Positions 16,921 through 26,076 of a stretch of DNA of 64,000 bases are shown piece by piece. The stretch's first letter is position 1. Every line of letters starts with the position of its first letter. The notes beneath the pieces were generated by a model. It did not search any database, was not told the origin of the DNA, and worked only from the letters and a program-made list of their open reading frames with translations. The stretch comes from Kitasatospora sp. MAP5-34. Its GTDB lineage: Bacteria; Actinomycetota; Actinomycetes; Streptomycetales; Streptomycetaceae. The position numbers were made by a program, and so were the translations under genes. The stretch covers positions 224,110 to 288,109 of the forward strand of contig NZ_JARXZC010000005.1 of NCBI RefSeq assembly GCF_029894335.1, in the 5' to 3' direction.

Positions 16921-17853
16921 TCACTCCTTCGACGGGATGTAGTACGGGCTGTTGTGGGCGGCCACCGGTGCGGACTGGTAGGTCCAGACGCCTGCGGCGG
17001 GGGCGTCGGCGATCAGCAGGGCGAGGTGCCGACCCACCTCGGCCGCCGGGTCGGTGACGGTGAGGCGTACCCGGCCGCTGGTGGCGCTGTCCAGTGGGTG
17101 GTACTGGTAGGGCTGGTAGACGTTCATCGGCCCGGCGAGCAGACCGTCCTGCGGGTGGGTGCCGTAGCCGGTGATCGGGGTGTTGTTGACGGGCTCGGGG
17201 GTGAGGCCGGTCAGGTCGGCGTCGAAGGAGAACAGGGCGCGGTCCCGGTGTTCGAGGCCGGCTCGGTCGGCGGTGAAGTCGGCCTCCTTGCAGGTGACCG
17301 ACCAAGTCCGCTGCTGGGCGGGCCCGTTGAGGGACGGCATGGTGGTCTCGAACCAGCCGGGATACTTGGGTTCGGCGTACAGCTTGATGCCCGCGTCGAT
17401 CGCGAGCGGGTTGTCGCACAGGACGTGGATGCGGGCGATGCCGAGCAGCTTGGTCTGGTCGAATCCGCGAGCGTACTGGTCGTAGCCGAGCTCGGGCAGG
17501 CGGCCGGCGGCACCGGCCGGGTGGGCGATGACGTTGACCTCGATCTCCTGGGTGATGCCGGCTCCGTTCGGGTACTGGGCGAAGTAGAGCTGGTAGTTGA
17601 GCGAGACGCAGGCGCGCCCGTCGAAGTCGGCCGCGACCAGGTCGGGGTGGCGCTCGGAGAGGACATCGCGGACCGGGCCCGGGTCCACGAGGTAGTCGAG
17701 GCCGATGTTGTGCAACGCGCCGTAGTGGAAGGGCAGTTGGTACGGCTCGGGTACGGCTGGCAGGGGGATCGAGTGGCTCGGCTGCTGGTTCTGGTTCGGC
17801 TGCTGGTTCTGGTTCGGGTTCGGGCTCGGGCTCTGGTTCGGGCTCTGGTTCAC
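16921..17853 (-). CDS. acetoacetate decarboxylase-like fold protein (tentative)
   Basis: A 310-residue soluble protein, third gene of an operon with a GMC oxidoreductase. The first 30 residues are Asn/Gln/Pro repeats (PNPNQNQQPNQNQQP) encoded by a simple DNA repeat. The rest has YFAQYPNGAGITQEIEVNVI and GIKLYAEPKYPGWFETTM, which resemble the acetoacetate decarboxylase superfamily, where a lysine in a comparable position forms the Schiff base. The match is by eye and not certain. It overlaps the GMC gene by 4 bases (ATGA), so the two products are made together. Confidence 0.55.
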   Translation of the reverse strand: MNQSPNQSPSPNPNQNQQPNQNQQPSHSIPLPAVPEPYQLPFHYGALHNIGLDYLVDPGPVRDVLSERHPDLVAADFDGRACVSLNYQLYFAQYPNGAGITQEIEVNVIAHPAGAAGRLPELGYDQYARGFDQTKLLGIARIHVLCDNPLAIDAGIKLYAEPKYPGWFETTMPSLNGPAQQRTWSVTCKEADFTADRAGLEHRDRALFSFDADLTGLTPEPVNNTPITGYGTHPQDGLLAGPMNVYQPYQYHPLDSATSGRVRLTVTDPAAEVGRHLALLIADAPAAGVWTYQSAPVAAHNSPYYIPSKE

Positions 17854-19745
17854 GGGTGATCGGATCCTTGGAGGGTGGTGGTCGTGGTGGTCGTTGCTGT
17901 GGCGCCCCGGAGTTGGACCGGGCGGCGGTGGGCGAGCAGGTCATGGTGGATCCGGTCGCTGCTGCGCAGGGCGAGGGCGGCCATGGTCAGTGAGGGGTTG
18001 GAGGTGGCGACGCCGGGCATGCTGCCGCAGCCCACGGCGTAGAGGTTGGGGTGATCCCAGCAGCGCTGCCACTGGTCGACCACGGAGTCGGCCGGCGTGC
18101 CGCCCATGATGTGGGTGCCCGCGCCGTGCCCGGCCGCCCGGTAGGCGTAGGGGTGCCCGTCGTGCTCGAACCAGCCGGGCCAGGCCGGTCCCGGTTCGAA
18201 GCGGGTGTGGTCCTCGGCGCCGAGCAGCGCGAAGAGTTGGTCGGAGACGGTCTTCGCGGCGGCGATCCCACGCTTCACGTACTCGGACAGGTCGTAGTGG
18301 ATCACCGGGCGCGGGTTGCCGAGAGCGTCGAGGTGGCGGGGATCGATGGTGACCCGGTTCGCCGGGTCGGCCTCCTGCTCCATCTCGAACTGGAACGCGA
18401 ACTCCCGCCCGATCCGGTCACCCAGGGTCCTGCGCAGCTCCGGGCCGAACAGGCCGCGCCCGTCCGGGCCGCCGCTGCGCAGGAGTTCGGCGACCCGGCC
18501 CTCCGGCGGGCCGAGCGCCCAGGTCCACCCCCAGTTGCCGATCTCTACCCGGAAGGGGGCGCGGCGGGCGCGGGCCGGGCCGAAGCGGAAGCCCTCCAGG
18601 CCGGAGGTCGAGCCGGGCCCTCGGTACGCTCCGATCTGACGAAGCATCAAGCCCCAGGTCAGCAGCACCGGATGGTCCATCAGGTTGCGCCCGACCTGGT
18701 CGCTGCTGTTGGCCGCCCCGGAGACCAGGAGCAGTTTGGCGTTCTCGATCGCGTGCGCGGCCAGCACGACTAGGTCGGCGTCGGCGGTGTGGGTGGTGAG
18801 GTCGTGGGGGGTGGCTGACGTGCCCTCGTCGTACGTCCGGTACTCCACGCCGGTGGCCTGCCCGTTCGCGGCGAGCCGGACCCGGGTGACCACAGCCCGG
18901 GTGATCAGGGCGACGGAGGAGCTCCACCGGGCCTGGGTCCGGAGCGGGGTGTACTTGGCCTGCGACGGGCAGATCGGCACGCAGGTGGCACGGCCCTCGC
19001 ACAGCCCCCCGCCGGAGGATCGGTAGCCTGCACCCCCGTCGTAGGCGGGGTTCGGGAGGCCGTTGCGGGCGTGTGGCGTGCCGGTCACCCGTAGGCGGGT
19101 GGGCGCGGCCCCCGCCGAGTCCCGTACCGTCCTGCCGTCCAGGGCTTCGGCCATCGCCTGGTCCAGCGTGCTGCGCGGGATCGCGTGCATCGGGAACCGG
19201 TACCCGTCGCGGAACGGCAGGCCGACGGCCTCACGCTGCTCGTCCACGTCGGCGGCCACCCCGATCTCGCGTTCGGCCTGCTCGTAATACGGCTCCAGAT
19301 CCCCGTAGCCGATCGGCCAGTTGCGGCCGTGGCCGAAGTCCCCGGCGCTGAAGTCCTCGGGGTGCATGCGCGGCGTCAACCCCGTCCACGTCAGCCCGGT
19401 ACCGCCGTTGGCGCGCAGGTACCCACTGGCGTAGGGGAGCGGACCGCGCTGCACGAGGTACCCGTCGGCGTTGAACGTGCCGTCGGCGCTGCCGGAGAGG
19501 TCGGTCACGTCCGGGGACGGCGCGGCAATGCTCGTCCGGTAGGGCGAATTGGGCACCTTGGCCAACGCCGCGTGGTGCGCCTCCACCGCGTCCAGCTGCC
19601 CCCGGTCGACGTCGGGAGCGCCGTGGCCTGCCTCCAGCACCAGTACCCGCCAACCTTGTTGGCCCAGTCGCCGGGCGACCAGCGACCCGGCGAAGCCCGC
19701 GCCGACCACGATCACGTCCCACCGCCGGACGTCTCGCACGCTCAC
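17850..19745 (-). CDS. GMC-family oxidoreductase (large, FAD-binding subunit)
   Basis: Flavin-dependent alcohol/sugar dehydrogenase. The 631-residue product has the dinucleotide motif DVIVVGAGFAGSLVARRLG (about 9-27) and the GMC segment NGGTGLTWTGLTPRMHPEDF. A Cys-containing stretch (GLCEGRATCVPICPSQAKY) is typical of gluconate/sorbitol dehydrogenase large subunits. The C-terminal catalytic part has GAGTHIMGGTPADSV and GVATSNPSLTMAALALR, providing the His-Asn pair. It has 4-base overlaps with both neighbours (small subunit upstream, decarboxylase-like protein downstream), so it is one operon on the minus strand. The substrate and electron acceptor are unknown. Confidence 0.9.
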   Translation of the reverse strand: MSVRDVRRWDVIVVGAGFAGSLVARRLGQQGWRVLVLEAGHGAPDVDRGQLDAVEAHHAALAKVPNSPYRTSIAAPSPDVTDLSGSADGTFNADGYLVQRGPLPYASGYLRANGGTGLTWTGLTPRMHPEDFSAGDFGHGRNWPIGYGDLEPYYEQAEREIGVAADVDEQREAVGLPFRDGYRFPMHAIPRSTLDQAMAEALDGRTVRDSAGAAPTRLRVTGTPHARNGLPNPAYDGGAGYRSSGGGLCEGRATCVPICPSQAKYTPLRTQARWSSSVALITRAVVTRVRLAANGQATGVEYRTYDEGTSATPHDLTTHTADADLVVLAAHAIENAKLLLVSGAANSSDQVGRNLMDHPVLLTWGLMLRQIGAYRGPGSTSGLEGFRFGPARARRAPFRVEIGNWGWTWALGPPEGRVAELLRSGGPDGRGLFGPELRRTLGDRIGREFAFQFEMEQEADPANRVTIDPRHLDALGNPRPVIHYDLSEYVKRGIAAAKTVSDQLFALLGAEDHTRFEPGPAWPGWFEHDGHPYAYRAAGHGAGTHIMGGTPADSVVDQWQRCWDHPNLYAVGCGSMPGVATSNPSLTMAALALRSSDRIHHDLLAHRRPVQLRGATATTTTTTTLQGSDHP

Positions 19746-20257
19746 CGGGCCACCGCCGACTTGATGTCGGTGGCGTCGGTGGTGGTGGCGGCCTCGGCGT
19801 CGGTGGCGTCGATGTCGGTGGTGTCAGTGGTGTCGATGTCGGTGGTGGAGTGCCGGTCGGGCGGTGCGACGGCCCAACTGCCGTACCCCTGTGCCACAGT
19901 GCCCGGCGCATGCGCGCCGAAGGCCCGCCATACCAGCCCTTCGGCGTAAGCCCGGGACGAGACCACGAACGGCTCACCTGCCGGCTTCCCGGTGGGTGCG
20001 GGCGTCGGCAGCCCAGGCCAAGTCCCCGTGTACCAGAGGTGGGTGACTGACCGAGCCAGCTCCCGCAGTGGCTCGTCGCCGGGATCGGGCGGACCTCCTC
20101 CGACGCCGGACCGCACCAGCCGGCTCAGCTGCTCGTCCCCGGCCTGCGTCAGCACCACCGACCGGTAGGTGCCCGCCATGCCGGTCTGGTGCAACTCGTC
20201 GGCATCGAAGCCGGTCAGCCCTACCGACAGCGCGACGAACTGATCGACCGTCACCAT
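19742..20257 (-). CDS. small subunit of FAD-dependent sorbitol/gluconate-type dehydrogenase
   Basis: A 171-residue protein, first gene of the GMC operon. VDQFVALSVGLTGFDADEL and the later SVTHLWYTGTWPG match the small subunit of FAD-dependent sorbitol dehydrogenases, where the LWYTG stretch is conserved. Homologues usually carry a Tat signal, but this one has none visible, so the complex may be cytoplasmic or use another route. The last 35 residues are a Thr/Asp repeat (TTDIDTTDTTDIDATD) from a simple DNA repeat. The overlap with the GMC gene supports a stoichiometric complex. Confidence 0.72.
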   Translation of the reverse strand: MVTVDQFVALSVGLTGFDADELHQTGMAGTYRSVVLTQAGDEQLSRLVRSGVGGGPPDPGDEPLRELARSVTHLWYTGTWPGLPTPAPTGKPAGEPFVVSSRAYAEGLVWRAFGAHAPGTVAQGYGSWAVAPPDRHSTTDIDTTDTTDIDATDAEAATTTDATDIKSAVAR

Positions 20258-20372
20258 CGAACCTCCCCCAATGTCAAGATCGCGGGGCAGACGCCCTCGT
20301 CATCCTTCCTCGTACTCGGGAGAGTCATGCACCGCTGCGCCGAACCATCCGGATCCTGAATACCGGAGCGCG

Positions 20373-20744
20373 TCAGTGGTGGTGGCTGCCGCCGCCCGAG
20401 TCGTGGTGCGAGGGTGTGGAGCTGCTGTCGAAGCTCGGGCCGGAGCTGTGGTGGCCGTGGTGCTCCTGCTGGTACCCGTGCTGCTGGTGGTGGTGCTGCT
20501 GGTGGTGCTGCCCGCTGCCGGCTGTGCCGGGGTCGGTCCGGACTCCGTACTGCGCCCGTCGTTGGAGGTCGTCGGGCTCCGGCAGCCAGTCCAGGTTGCC
20601 CGGGGTGCCGTGTGGCTGTCCCGGTCGGCGCTGGTCGGACGTCTTGGCCGAGCGGACGGCCGCGCGCAGGGACAGTGCCACGACGAGCAGGATGAGGCCC
20701 ACCACTCCTGCGAAGAACACCACGAAAAACAGGCCGATCATCAT
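20373..20744 (-). CDS. small membrane protein with His-rich tail
   Basis: A 123-residue protein with an N-terminal transmembrane helix (MIGLFFVVFFAGVVGLILLV, 2-21). A short basic linker, a WLPEPDDLQRRAQYGVRTD segment typical of small Streptomyces membrane proteins, and a tail with some twenty histidines mixed with Gln, Ser and Gly (QHHQQHHHQQHGY) follow. ATG at 20744 was chosen because GGGGGAGAG precedes it and the hydrophobic helix follows at once. A longer upstream reading has no support. Its function is unknown, and the tail could bind metal or be slippage-expanded. Confidence 0.6.
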   Translation of the reverse strand: MMIGLFFVVFFAGVVGLILLVVALSLRAAVRSAKTSDQRRPGQPHGTPGNLDWLPEPDDLQRRAQYGVRTDPGTAGSGQHHQQHHHQQHGYQQEHHGHHSSGPSFDSSSTPSHHDSGGGSHHH

Positions 20745-20961
20745 CTGGGCTCTCTCCCCCCACCGGTTGCCGGCCGGCCTTTCGGCCGGAGTGGCCGAGT
20801 GGCCGGAGTACCCGCGCAGTGCCCGTAGAGTGCCCGGACGCCTGTCGCCCGACACCCTACTTGAGCAGCTTCTGAGCTTCTGAGCTGCCCGGCCCGCGCG
20901 CGCTCGGGCGGTCCGCGTTGGACGATGGAGAGCGTCCGGGGATCCGTGATCGGGAGGCCGC

Positions 20962-22512
20962 ATGCTGCTGCAACGTCTCGCCCGGACGTCGCGGGCCACG
21001 GCCGCCGAGCCCGGTCGGACGGCTAAGACCGGGCTGCTCGCGGACTGTCTGCGGGAGCTGGGGCCGGAGGAGATCCCCGCCGCCGTGGCGTTGCTGTCCG
21101 GGGAGTCCCGGCGGTTGCGGGTCGGTGTCGGGTATGTCGGTGTGCAGGATCTCCCGGGGCCGGCGGTCGGCGCCACGCTCGGAGTGCGGGAGACCGAGGA
21201 AGCGCTGGTGCGGATCGCCGAGGTGCACGGCAAGGGCGCGCAGGCCGAGCGTCACCGCCTGCTGTCGGAGCTGTTCGGCCGGGCCACCGGGGAGGAGCAG
21301 GAGTTTCTGCGGGCTGTGCTGGTCGGCGAGTTGCGCCAGGGCGCGCTGGACGCGGTGATGGCCGACGCGGTGGCCAGTGCCGCCGGGGTGCCGGCCGCGA
21401 CGGTGCGGCGCGCGCTGATGTTCCGGGGTTCGGCCCGGGAGGTGGCGCGAACCGCGCTGGCCGGTGGCGCGTCCGCACTCGACGGCCTGGGGCTCGAACT
21501 CGGCCACCCCGTACGGCCGATGCTCGCCGCTTCGGCTCCCGACGTGGCAACCGCCCTGGACCGTACGGGCCCTGCGGGGCTGGAGTGGAAGCTCGACGGG
21601 ATCCGGGTCCAGGTGCACCGCGACGGCGACCGGGTCTGCGTGTTCACCCGTGGGCTGGACGACATCACCGCCCGGGTGCCGGAGGCGGTCGAGGCGGCCA
21701 GGTCGCTGGACGTCCGCTCGGCGGTCCTGGACGGCGAGGCGATCGCGCTGGGCCCGGACGACCGCCCGCGCCCCTTCCAGGTCACGGCCGCCCGTACGGC
21801 GTCCCGGCAGGATCCCGAGCGGCTACGCGCCGAAGTCCCGCTGCGGGTCTTCTTCTTCGACCTGCTGCACCGCGACGGCACCGACCTGATCGACCTGCCC
21901 GCCGAGCAGCGCTGGGCGGCGCTCGCCGCCGTCGTACCCAGGCCGCTCCGGGTGCCGAGCGTCCTGACCGGCGAGCCGGACCGGGCGCTGGCCTTCTTCC
22001 AGGACGCGCTGGCCCACGGCCACGAGGGCGTGGTGGTCAAGGACCCCGCCGCCCGCTACGCGGCGGGCCGCCGGGGCGCGGGCTGGATAAAGGTCAAGCC
22101 GCGCCACACGTTGGACCTGGTGGTGCTGGCCGCCGAGTGGGGCAGCGGCCGCCGCCAGGGCTTCCTCAGCAATCTGCACCTGGGCGCGCGGAACGACGGC
22201 GATCCTGCGCTCGAACCGTGGGTGATGCTCGGCAAGACCTTCAAGGGGCTCACCGACGAACTGCTCGCCTGGCAGACCGAACAGCTCCTGGCCCGGGAGG
22301 AGAGCCGCGACTCGTTCGTGGTCCGGGTACGCCCGGAGCTGGTGGTGGAGATCGCCTTCGACGGACTCCAGCGCAGCCCCCGCTACCCCGCGAAGCTCGC
22401 GCTGCGCTTCGCGCGCGTCCTGCGCTACCGCGAGGACAAGCCGCCGCAGGAGGCCGACACCATCGCCACCGTAAGGGAGTTGGCCCGGATCGCGGAGGTC
22501 GGTGAAGGGTAA
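20962..22512 (+). CDS. ATP-dependent DNA ligase (LigB type)
   Basis: Seals DNA nicks using ATP. It would be an accessory to the essential NAD-dependent LigA. The 516-residue product has an N-terminal DNA-binding domain (about 1-190) and a nucleotidyltransferase core with motif I EWKLDGIRVQVH (adenylated Lys210), motif III VFFFDLLHRDG, motif IV EGVVVKDP and motif V GWIKVKPRHTLD. An OB-fold domain ends in RSPRYPAKLALRFARV. This order matches the archaeal/eukaryotic-like LigB found in mycobacteria and Streptomyces. The ATG at 20962 has GGGAGG upstream. Confidence 0.93.
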   Translation: MLLQRLARTSRATAAEPGRTAKTGLLADCLRELGPEEIPAAVALLSGESRRLRVGVGYVGVQDLPGPAVGATLGVRETEEALVRIAEVHGKGAQAERHRLLSELFGRATGEEQEFLRAVLVGELRQGALDAVMADAVASAAGVPAATVRRALMFRGSAREVARTALAGGASALDGLGLELGHPVRPMLAASAPDVATALDRTGPAGLEWKLDGIRVQVHRDGDRVCVFTRGLDDITARVPEAVEAARSLDVRSAVLDGEAIALGPDDRPRPFQVTAARTASRQDPERLRAEVPLRVFFFDLLHRDGTDLIDLPAEQRWAALAAVVPRPLRVPSVLTGEPDRALAFFQDALAHGHEGVVVKDPAARYAAGRRGAGWIKVKPRHTLDLVVLAAEWGSGRRQGFLSNLHLGARNDGDPALEPWVMLGKTFKGLTDELLAWQTEQLLAREESRDSFVVRVRPELVVEIAFDGLQRSPRYPAKLALRFARVLRYREDKPPQEADTIATVRELARIAEVGEG

Positions 22513-22520
22513 GGCCCGGG

Positions 22521-22626
22521 TGCGGTGGGGCGGTGGGGCGGTGGGGCGGCGGGGCGGCAGGGTGGCGGGGTGACCGGGTGGCAGGGTGGCAGGGTGGCAG
22601 GGCGGTAGGGCAGCGAGGCGGCACGG
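22521..22626. repeat. G-rich short tandem repeats
   Basis: After the ligase gene, GCGGTGGG-type units repeat about three times, then GGGTGGCA units repeat about three times, with variants to 22626. The strand is almost purely G/T with A/C interruptions, so it could form G-quadruplexes. It ends 40 bases before the decayed serine hydrolase. Confidence 0.6.
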
Positions 22627-22666
22627 CGGCTTGGGACGGAGCAGGAACCGGACGAAGGAGCAGCTG

Positions 22667-23892
22667 ATGAGCACCGGAGGAAGTGCCGGAGGAAGCGTCG
22701 GAGGGCTCTCCCGGACCCGGCTCGCCCGCATGCACGACATCATGACCGCGCACGTCGAACGCGGCGAACTGCCCGGCCTCGTCACCCTGGTGAGCCGGCA
22801 CGGCGAGGTGTACGTCGACGCGATCGGCAGCCTGGCGGTGGACGGTGCCGAGCCGATGCGGCGCGACACCGTCTTTCGGATCGCCTCGATGACCAAGCCC
22901 GTCACTGCGGCGGCGGCGATGATGCTGGTGGAGGAGTGCCGGCTGCGGGCTGGACGAGCCGGTCGACCGGCTGCTGCCCGAGTTGGCCGACCGCAGGGTG
23001 CTCACCCGGCTGGACAGGCCCCTCGACGACACCGTCCCTGCCCGGCGCTCGATCACCCTGCGTGACCTGCTGACCTTCCGACTGGGCATCGGGGCCGTGC
23101 TGGCTCCCCCCGGCCGGTATCCGATCCAGCGGGCGCTGGCCGACGCGGGGCTCGCTCCGGGCGCGGAACCGCCGGTGGTCGGGCCGCAGGAGTGGCTGCG
23201 GCGGCTCGGCAACCTGCCGCTGATCCGTCAGCCGGGTGAGGCGTGGATGTACCACACGGGCTCGGACGTACTGGGGAGACTGATCGAGCGGGTCACCGGG
23301 GGTTCGCTGGCGGACTTCCTCCGCCGGCGGGTGTTCGAGCCGCTGGGGATGCGGGACACCGGGTTCCAGGTCCAGGACGCGCAGCTGCGGCGACTGCCCA
23401 CCAGCTACCGGGCGGACCCGGAGACGGGGCACTCGTGGTGCACGACGACGCGGCCGACAGCCTCTGGAGCCGCCCGCCCGCGCTCGAATCCGGCGGGGGC
23501 GGGTTGGTCTCCACGGTGGACGACTATCTGGCGTTCTGCCGGATGATGCTGGACAAGGGCCGGTTCGACGGTGGACGCTGCTGTCCCGGCCGTCGGTGAA
23601 GCTGATGACCAGCGATCAGCTGACGCCCCAACAGCGGTACGAGGCCCGGCTGTTCTTCGGCGGCAGTCGTAGCTGGGGGTCTCGGGGTCGGCATCACCCT
23701 CCGCTGCGACGCGACCTGTCGGCGGTACCCGGCCGGTTCGGCTGGGACGGCGGCATCGGCACCTCCGCGTACTCGGACCCCACCGAGGACCTGGTGGGCA
23801 TCCTGATGACGCAGCGCCTGCTGACCTCGCCCGAACCCCCGGCGCTCTTCCGGGATTTCTGGACCTCGGTGTGCCAGGCGATCGACGACTGA
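22667..23892 (+). pseudogene. beta-lactamase-fold serine hydrolase, broken by about five indels
   Basis: Reading across three frames restores a class C/DD-peptidase-like hydrolase: FRIASMTKPVTAAAAMML (SxxK), then LLPELADRRVLTRLDRPLDD, then MYHTGSDVLGRLIERVTGG, SGGGGLVSTVDDYLAF, GRFGWDGGIGTSAYSDP and VCQAIDD at the end. Frame changes occur near 22947 (extra base in a G run), 23427 (one base lost in GGGG), 23573 (one base lost), about 23675 (extra base) and about 23697. The start ATG at 22667 has AGGAGC. All neighbours are intact, so decay is more likely than a generally poor sequence. Single homopolymer errors cannot be excluded. Confidence 0.82.
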
Positions 23893-23965
23893 GACGAGTT
23901 CCGGTGGTGGTCCGGGGATAGTCCGGCGGTAGTCCGGCGGCAGTCCGGTGACAGGGGGAGTCAGG

Positions 23966-24820
23966 TCAGCCGCCGGTCGGGAGGCCGATCGGGTTGAGCG
24001 GTGGCAGTTCGGCGCGACAGGCGGTCGAGATGGGCTTGAGGGCGGCGGCGAGCCGGTCGAGTTCGGCGCGGTGGAAGCCGGACCAGACCCGGGCCGCCGC
24101 CAGGTCGGTGGCGGCCTCCAGCGCCTGGTGGCGGGAGCGGCCGTCCGGGCTGACGGTGCCGTCCGGGTTGAGCCAACCACGGTCCGACAGACGCTCGGTG
24201 GCGTCGTCCCAGTCCTGGTCCGTCCAACCCCGGTTCGGTTGCAGCACCTCACGCCGGGTGTCGAGGGCGCAGCGCAGCACCAACGCCTCGCAGCCGTCCA
24301 GCCCTTCGGTGATCAGAGCCGCGACGTGCCCGTCGCCGCGATGCTCGCGCAGCACCGTGGTGGCGTGCCAGAGCCGGGCCAACTGCCCTTCGGGGCGCGG
24401 AAGTACGGCGTTGGCGGCGGCAAGCACCCGGCCGCCGTGGTCCAGGCCGTCCACGGCTTGCTCCAGCATCGTTACCGAGAGCTCGATCAGTTCGGGCTTC
24501 ACCGTCTCCAGCACCCGTTCCAGCGCCGCCGTCGCACCGGCCACCCGGGCCGCCAACGCGGCCTCGGGGGTGGCGCGTTGCCACACGTCCGGGAGCGCCC
24601 GCTCGACCATGCCGGGTGCGAAGTTGAAGAACGCGGCCGTCACCGGCGCCGCCTCGACCGGACCCAGCGGTGCCGACCGCCCGGCGAAGTACCCCCGCCA
24701 GTAGCCGCGCAGCCCGGCCGCCTCGTACGCCGCACGGCCCTCGGGCGAGAAGTAGGTCAGGGCGTGCACGGGCTCGAAGAGCCACCAGAGTGCTCGCGCG
24801 GGATGCACCAACTCGGTCAT
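23966..24820 (-). CDS. SCO6745/SalK-type conserved protein
   Basis: A 284-residue soluble protein of an actinobacterial family of unknown biochemical role. The N-terminus ALWWLFEPVHALTYFSPEGR, then LRGYWRGYFAGRSAPLGPV and TAAFFNFAPGMVERALPDVW, are the conserved stretches. The C-terminal half (LSDRGWLNPDGTVSPDGR) looks like a winged-helix with the wing-like turn often seen in MarR-type proteins, so a DNA-binding role is possible. The ATG at 24820 is divergent from rpe by 176 bases. The family name is from memory and is moderately certain. Confidence 0.65.
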   Translation of the reverse strand: MTELVHPARALWWLFEPVHALTYFSPEGRAAYEAAGLRGYWRGYFAGRSAPLGPVEAAPVTAAFFNFAPGMVERALPDVWQRATPEAALAARVAGATAALERVLETVKPELIELSVTMLEQAVDGLDHGGRVLAAANAVLPRPEGQLARLWHATTVLREHRGDGHVAALITEGLDGCEALVLRCALDTRREVLQPNRGWTDQDWDDATERLSDRGWLNPDGTVSPDGRSRHQALEAATDLAAARVWSGFHRAELDRLAAALKPISTACRAELPPLNPIGLPTGG

Positions 24821-24996
24821 CGGACACCTTTCCGGTCGCGGTCACGGCGCCACGACCCTAGCGCGCCATGGCTGTGACGTGGGTCACTGCCGATTCGCGG
24901 GCGTGGACTCCGCGCACTTCGGGTGGGCCGCAGGAGGGATGATGGACCCCAGGTGGCCGCTCCAGCCGCCCGCACCGAGCTGTGAGGTACCCGGAA

Positions 24997-25680
24997 ATGG
25001 CGCAGATCAACCCCAGCATCCTGTCCGCCGACTTCGCCCGCCTGGCCGACGAGGCCGAGGCGGTCCGAGGCGCGGACTGGCTCCATGTCGACGTGATGGA
25101 CAACCATTTCGTCCCCAACCTGACGCTGGGCGTCCCGATCGTCGAGTCCCTCGCCCGGGCCACCGACATCCCGCTCGACTGCCACCTGATGATCGAGCAG
25201 CCCGACCGGTGGGCTCCGCAGTTCGTCGAGGCCGGCGCCGGTTCGGTGACCTTCCACGCCGAGGCCGCCGCTGCCCCCGTCCGGCTGGCCCGCGAGATCC
25301 GGGCCATGGGCGCCCGCGCCTCGATGGCGCTCAAGCCCGCCAGCCCGATCGAGCCGTACGAGGACCTGCTCCCCGAGCTGGACATGGTCCTGATCATGAC
25401 GGTCGAACCGGGTTTCGGAGGCCAGGCGTTCCTGGACATCGTGCTCCCCAAGATCCGCCGCACCCGGCAACTGATCGAGAAGCACGGTCTCGACCTCTGG
25501 CTCCAGGTGGACGGGGGAGTCTCCGCCGAGACCATCGCGCGCTGCGCCGAGGCGGGCGCCGACGTCTTCGTGGCCGGCTCGGCCGTGTACGGCGCCGCCG
25601 ACCCGGCGGAGGCGGTCCGCGCCCTGCGCGCCCAGGCCGTGGCCGCGACCGCCGGTGCGCCTTGGTCCTGCGCGCACTGA
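24997..25680 (+). CDS. rpe: ribulose-phosphate 3-epimerase
   Basis: Interconverts ribulose 5-phosphate and xylulose 5-phosphate in the pentose phosphate pathway. The 227-residue TIM-barrel protein begins [19 protein letters not shown]. It has the metal ligands in [12 protein letters not shown] and DCHLMIEQP, then [12 protein letters not shown] and [12 protein letters not shown], and ends with the phosphate-binding VAGSAVYGA. The ATG at 24997 was preferred to an in-frame GTG five codons upstream on family grounds. GAGGT lies at a suitable distance. Confidence 0.96.
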   Translation: MAQINPSILSADFARLADEAEAVRGADWLHVDVMDNHFVPNLTLGVPIVESLARATDIPLDCHLMIEQPDRWAPQFVEAGAGSVTFHAEAAAAPVRLAREIRAMGARASMALKPASPIEPYEDLLPELDMVLIMTVEPGFGGQAFLDIVLPKIRRTRQLIEKHGLDLWLQVDGGVSAETIARCAEAGADVFVAGSAVYGAADPAEAVRALRAQAVAATAGAPWSCAH

Positions 25681-26037
25681 GAGCTCTCCCCGTAGCTCTC
25701 TGGTCGGCTCCGGCTGATTGGCTCCGGGTGGTTGGCTCCGGCATTCGATGGCGGCTCCTCGATCAACTGTGACACGGGCGGGACGGGCCGCTGATCGGCC
25801 GTTTCGTACGGTGGTCGCCCACCGTCGGAGGGGGAGCCGTGAACCGGACAGCAGAGCCCGGACCAGGCCGCCGTACGCTGCCCGGCCGCCCGCGTACTGG
25901 CGTTCGCTCCACGCGCTTCCGGCGGCGCAAGCGCTCCGGCGGGTCAGACGCTTCCGGCGGTCCAAGCCCCTTCGGCGCGCCAAGTACTTCGTGATCGGCT
26001 CCGGCTGACGGATGATCGACTGGCAGACTTTCTGCTA
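25681..26037. other. gene-free spacer with simple repeats
   Basis: No supported gene. The stretch holds GGCTCCGG-type repeats (about 25705-25745) and repeats of CGCTTCCGGCGG (about 25915-25985). An open frame across it translates to Arg/Pro/Ala-rich low complexity and is not believed. Confidence 0.5.
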
Positions 26038-26075
26038 CGGAGTACGCGTCGATGGAGCACGGAGTACGGAGTACG
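26038..26075 (+). repeat. CGGAGTACG direct repeats before the pirin gene
   Basis: Three copies at 26038-26046, 26060-26068 and 26067-26075, the last two adjoining. The third contains the GGAG that probably serves as ribosome binding site for the ATG at 26077. Repeats this close to a start may bind a regulator. Confidence 0.5.
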
Positions 26076-26076
26076 T

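Noticed and set aside
25718..26008. 96-residue frame between rpe and pirin
   Set aside because: Arg/Pro-rich, built on simple repeats, with no ribosome binding site.
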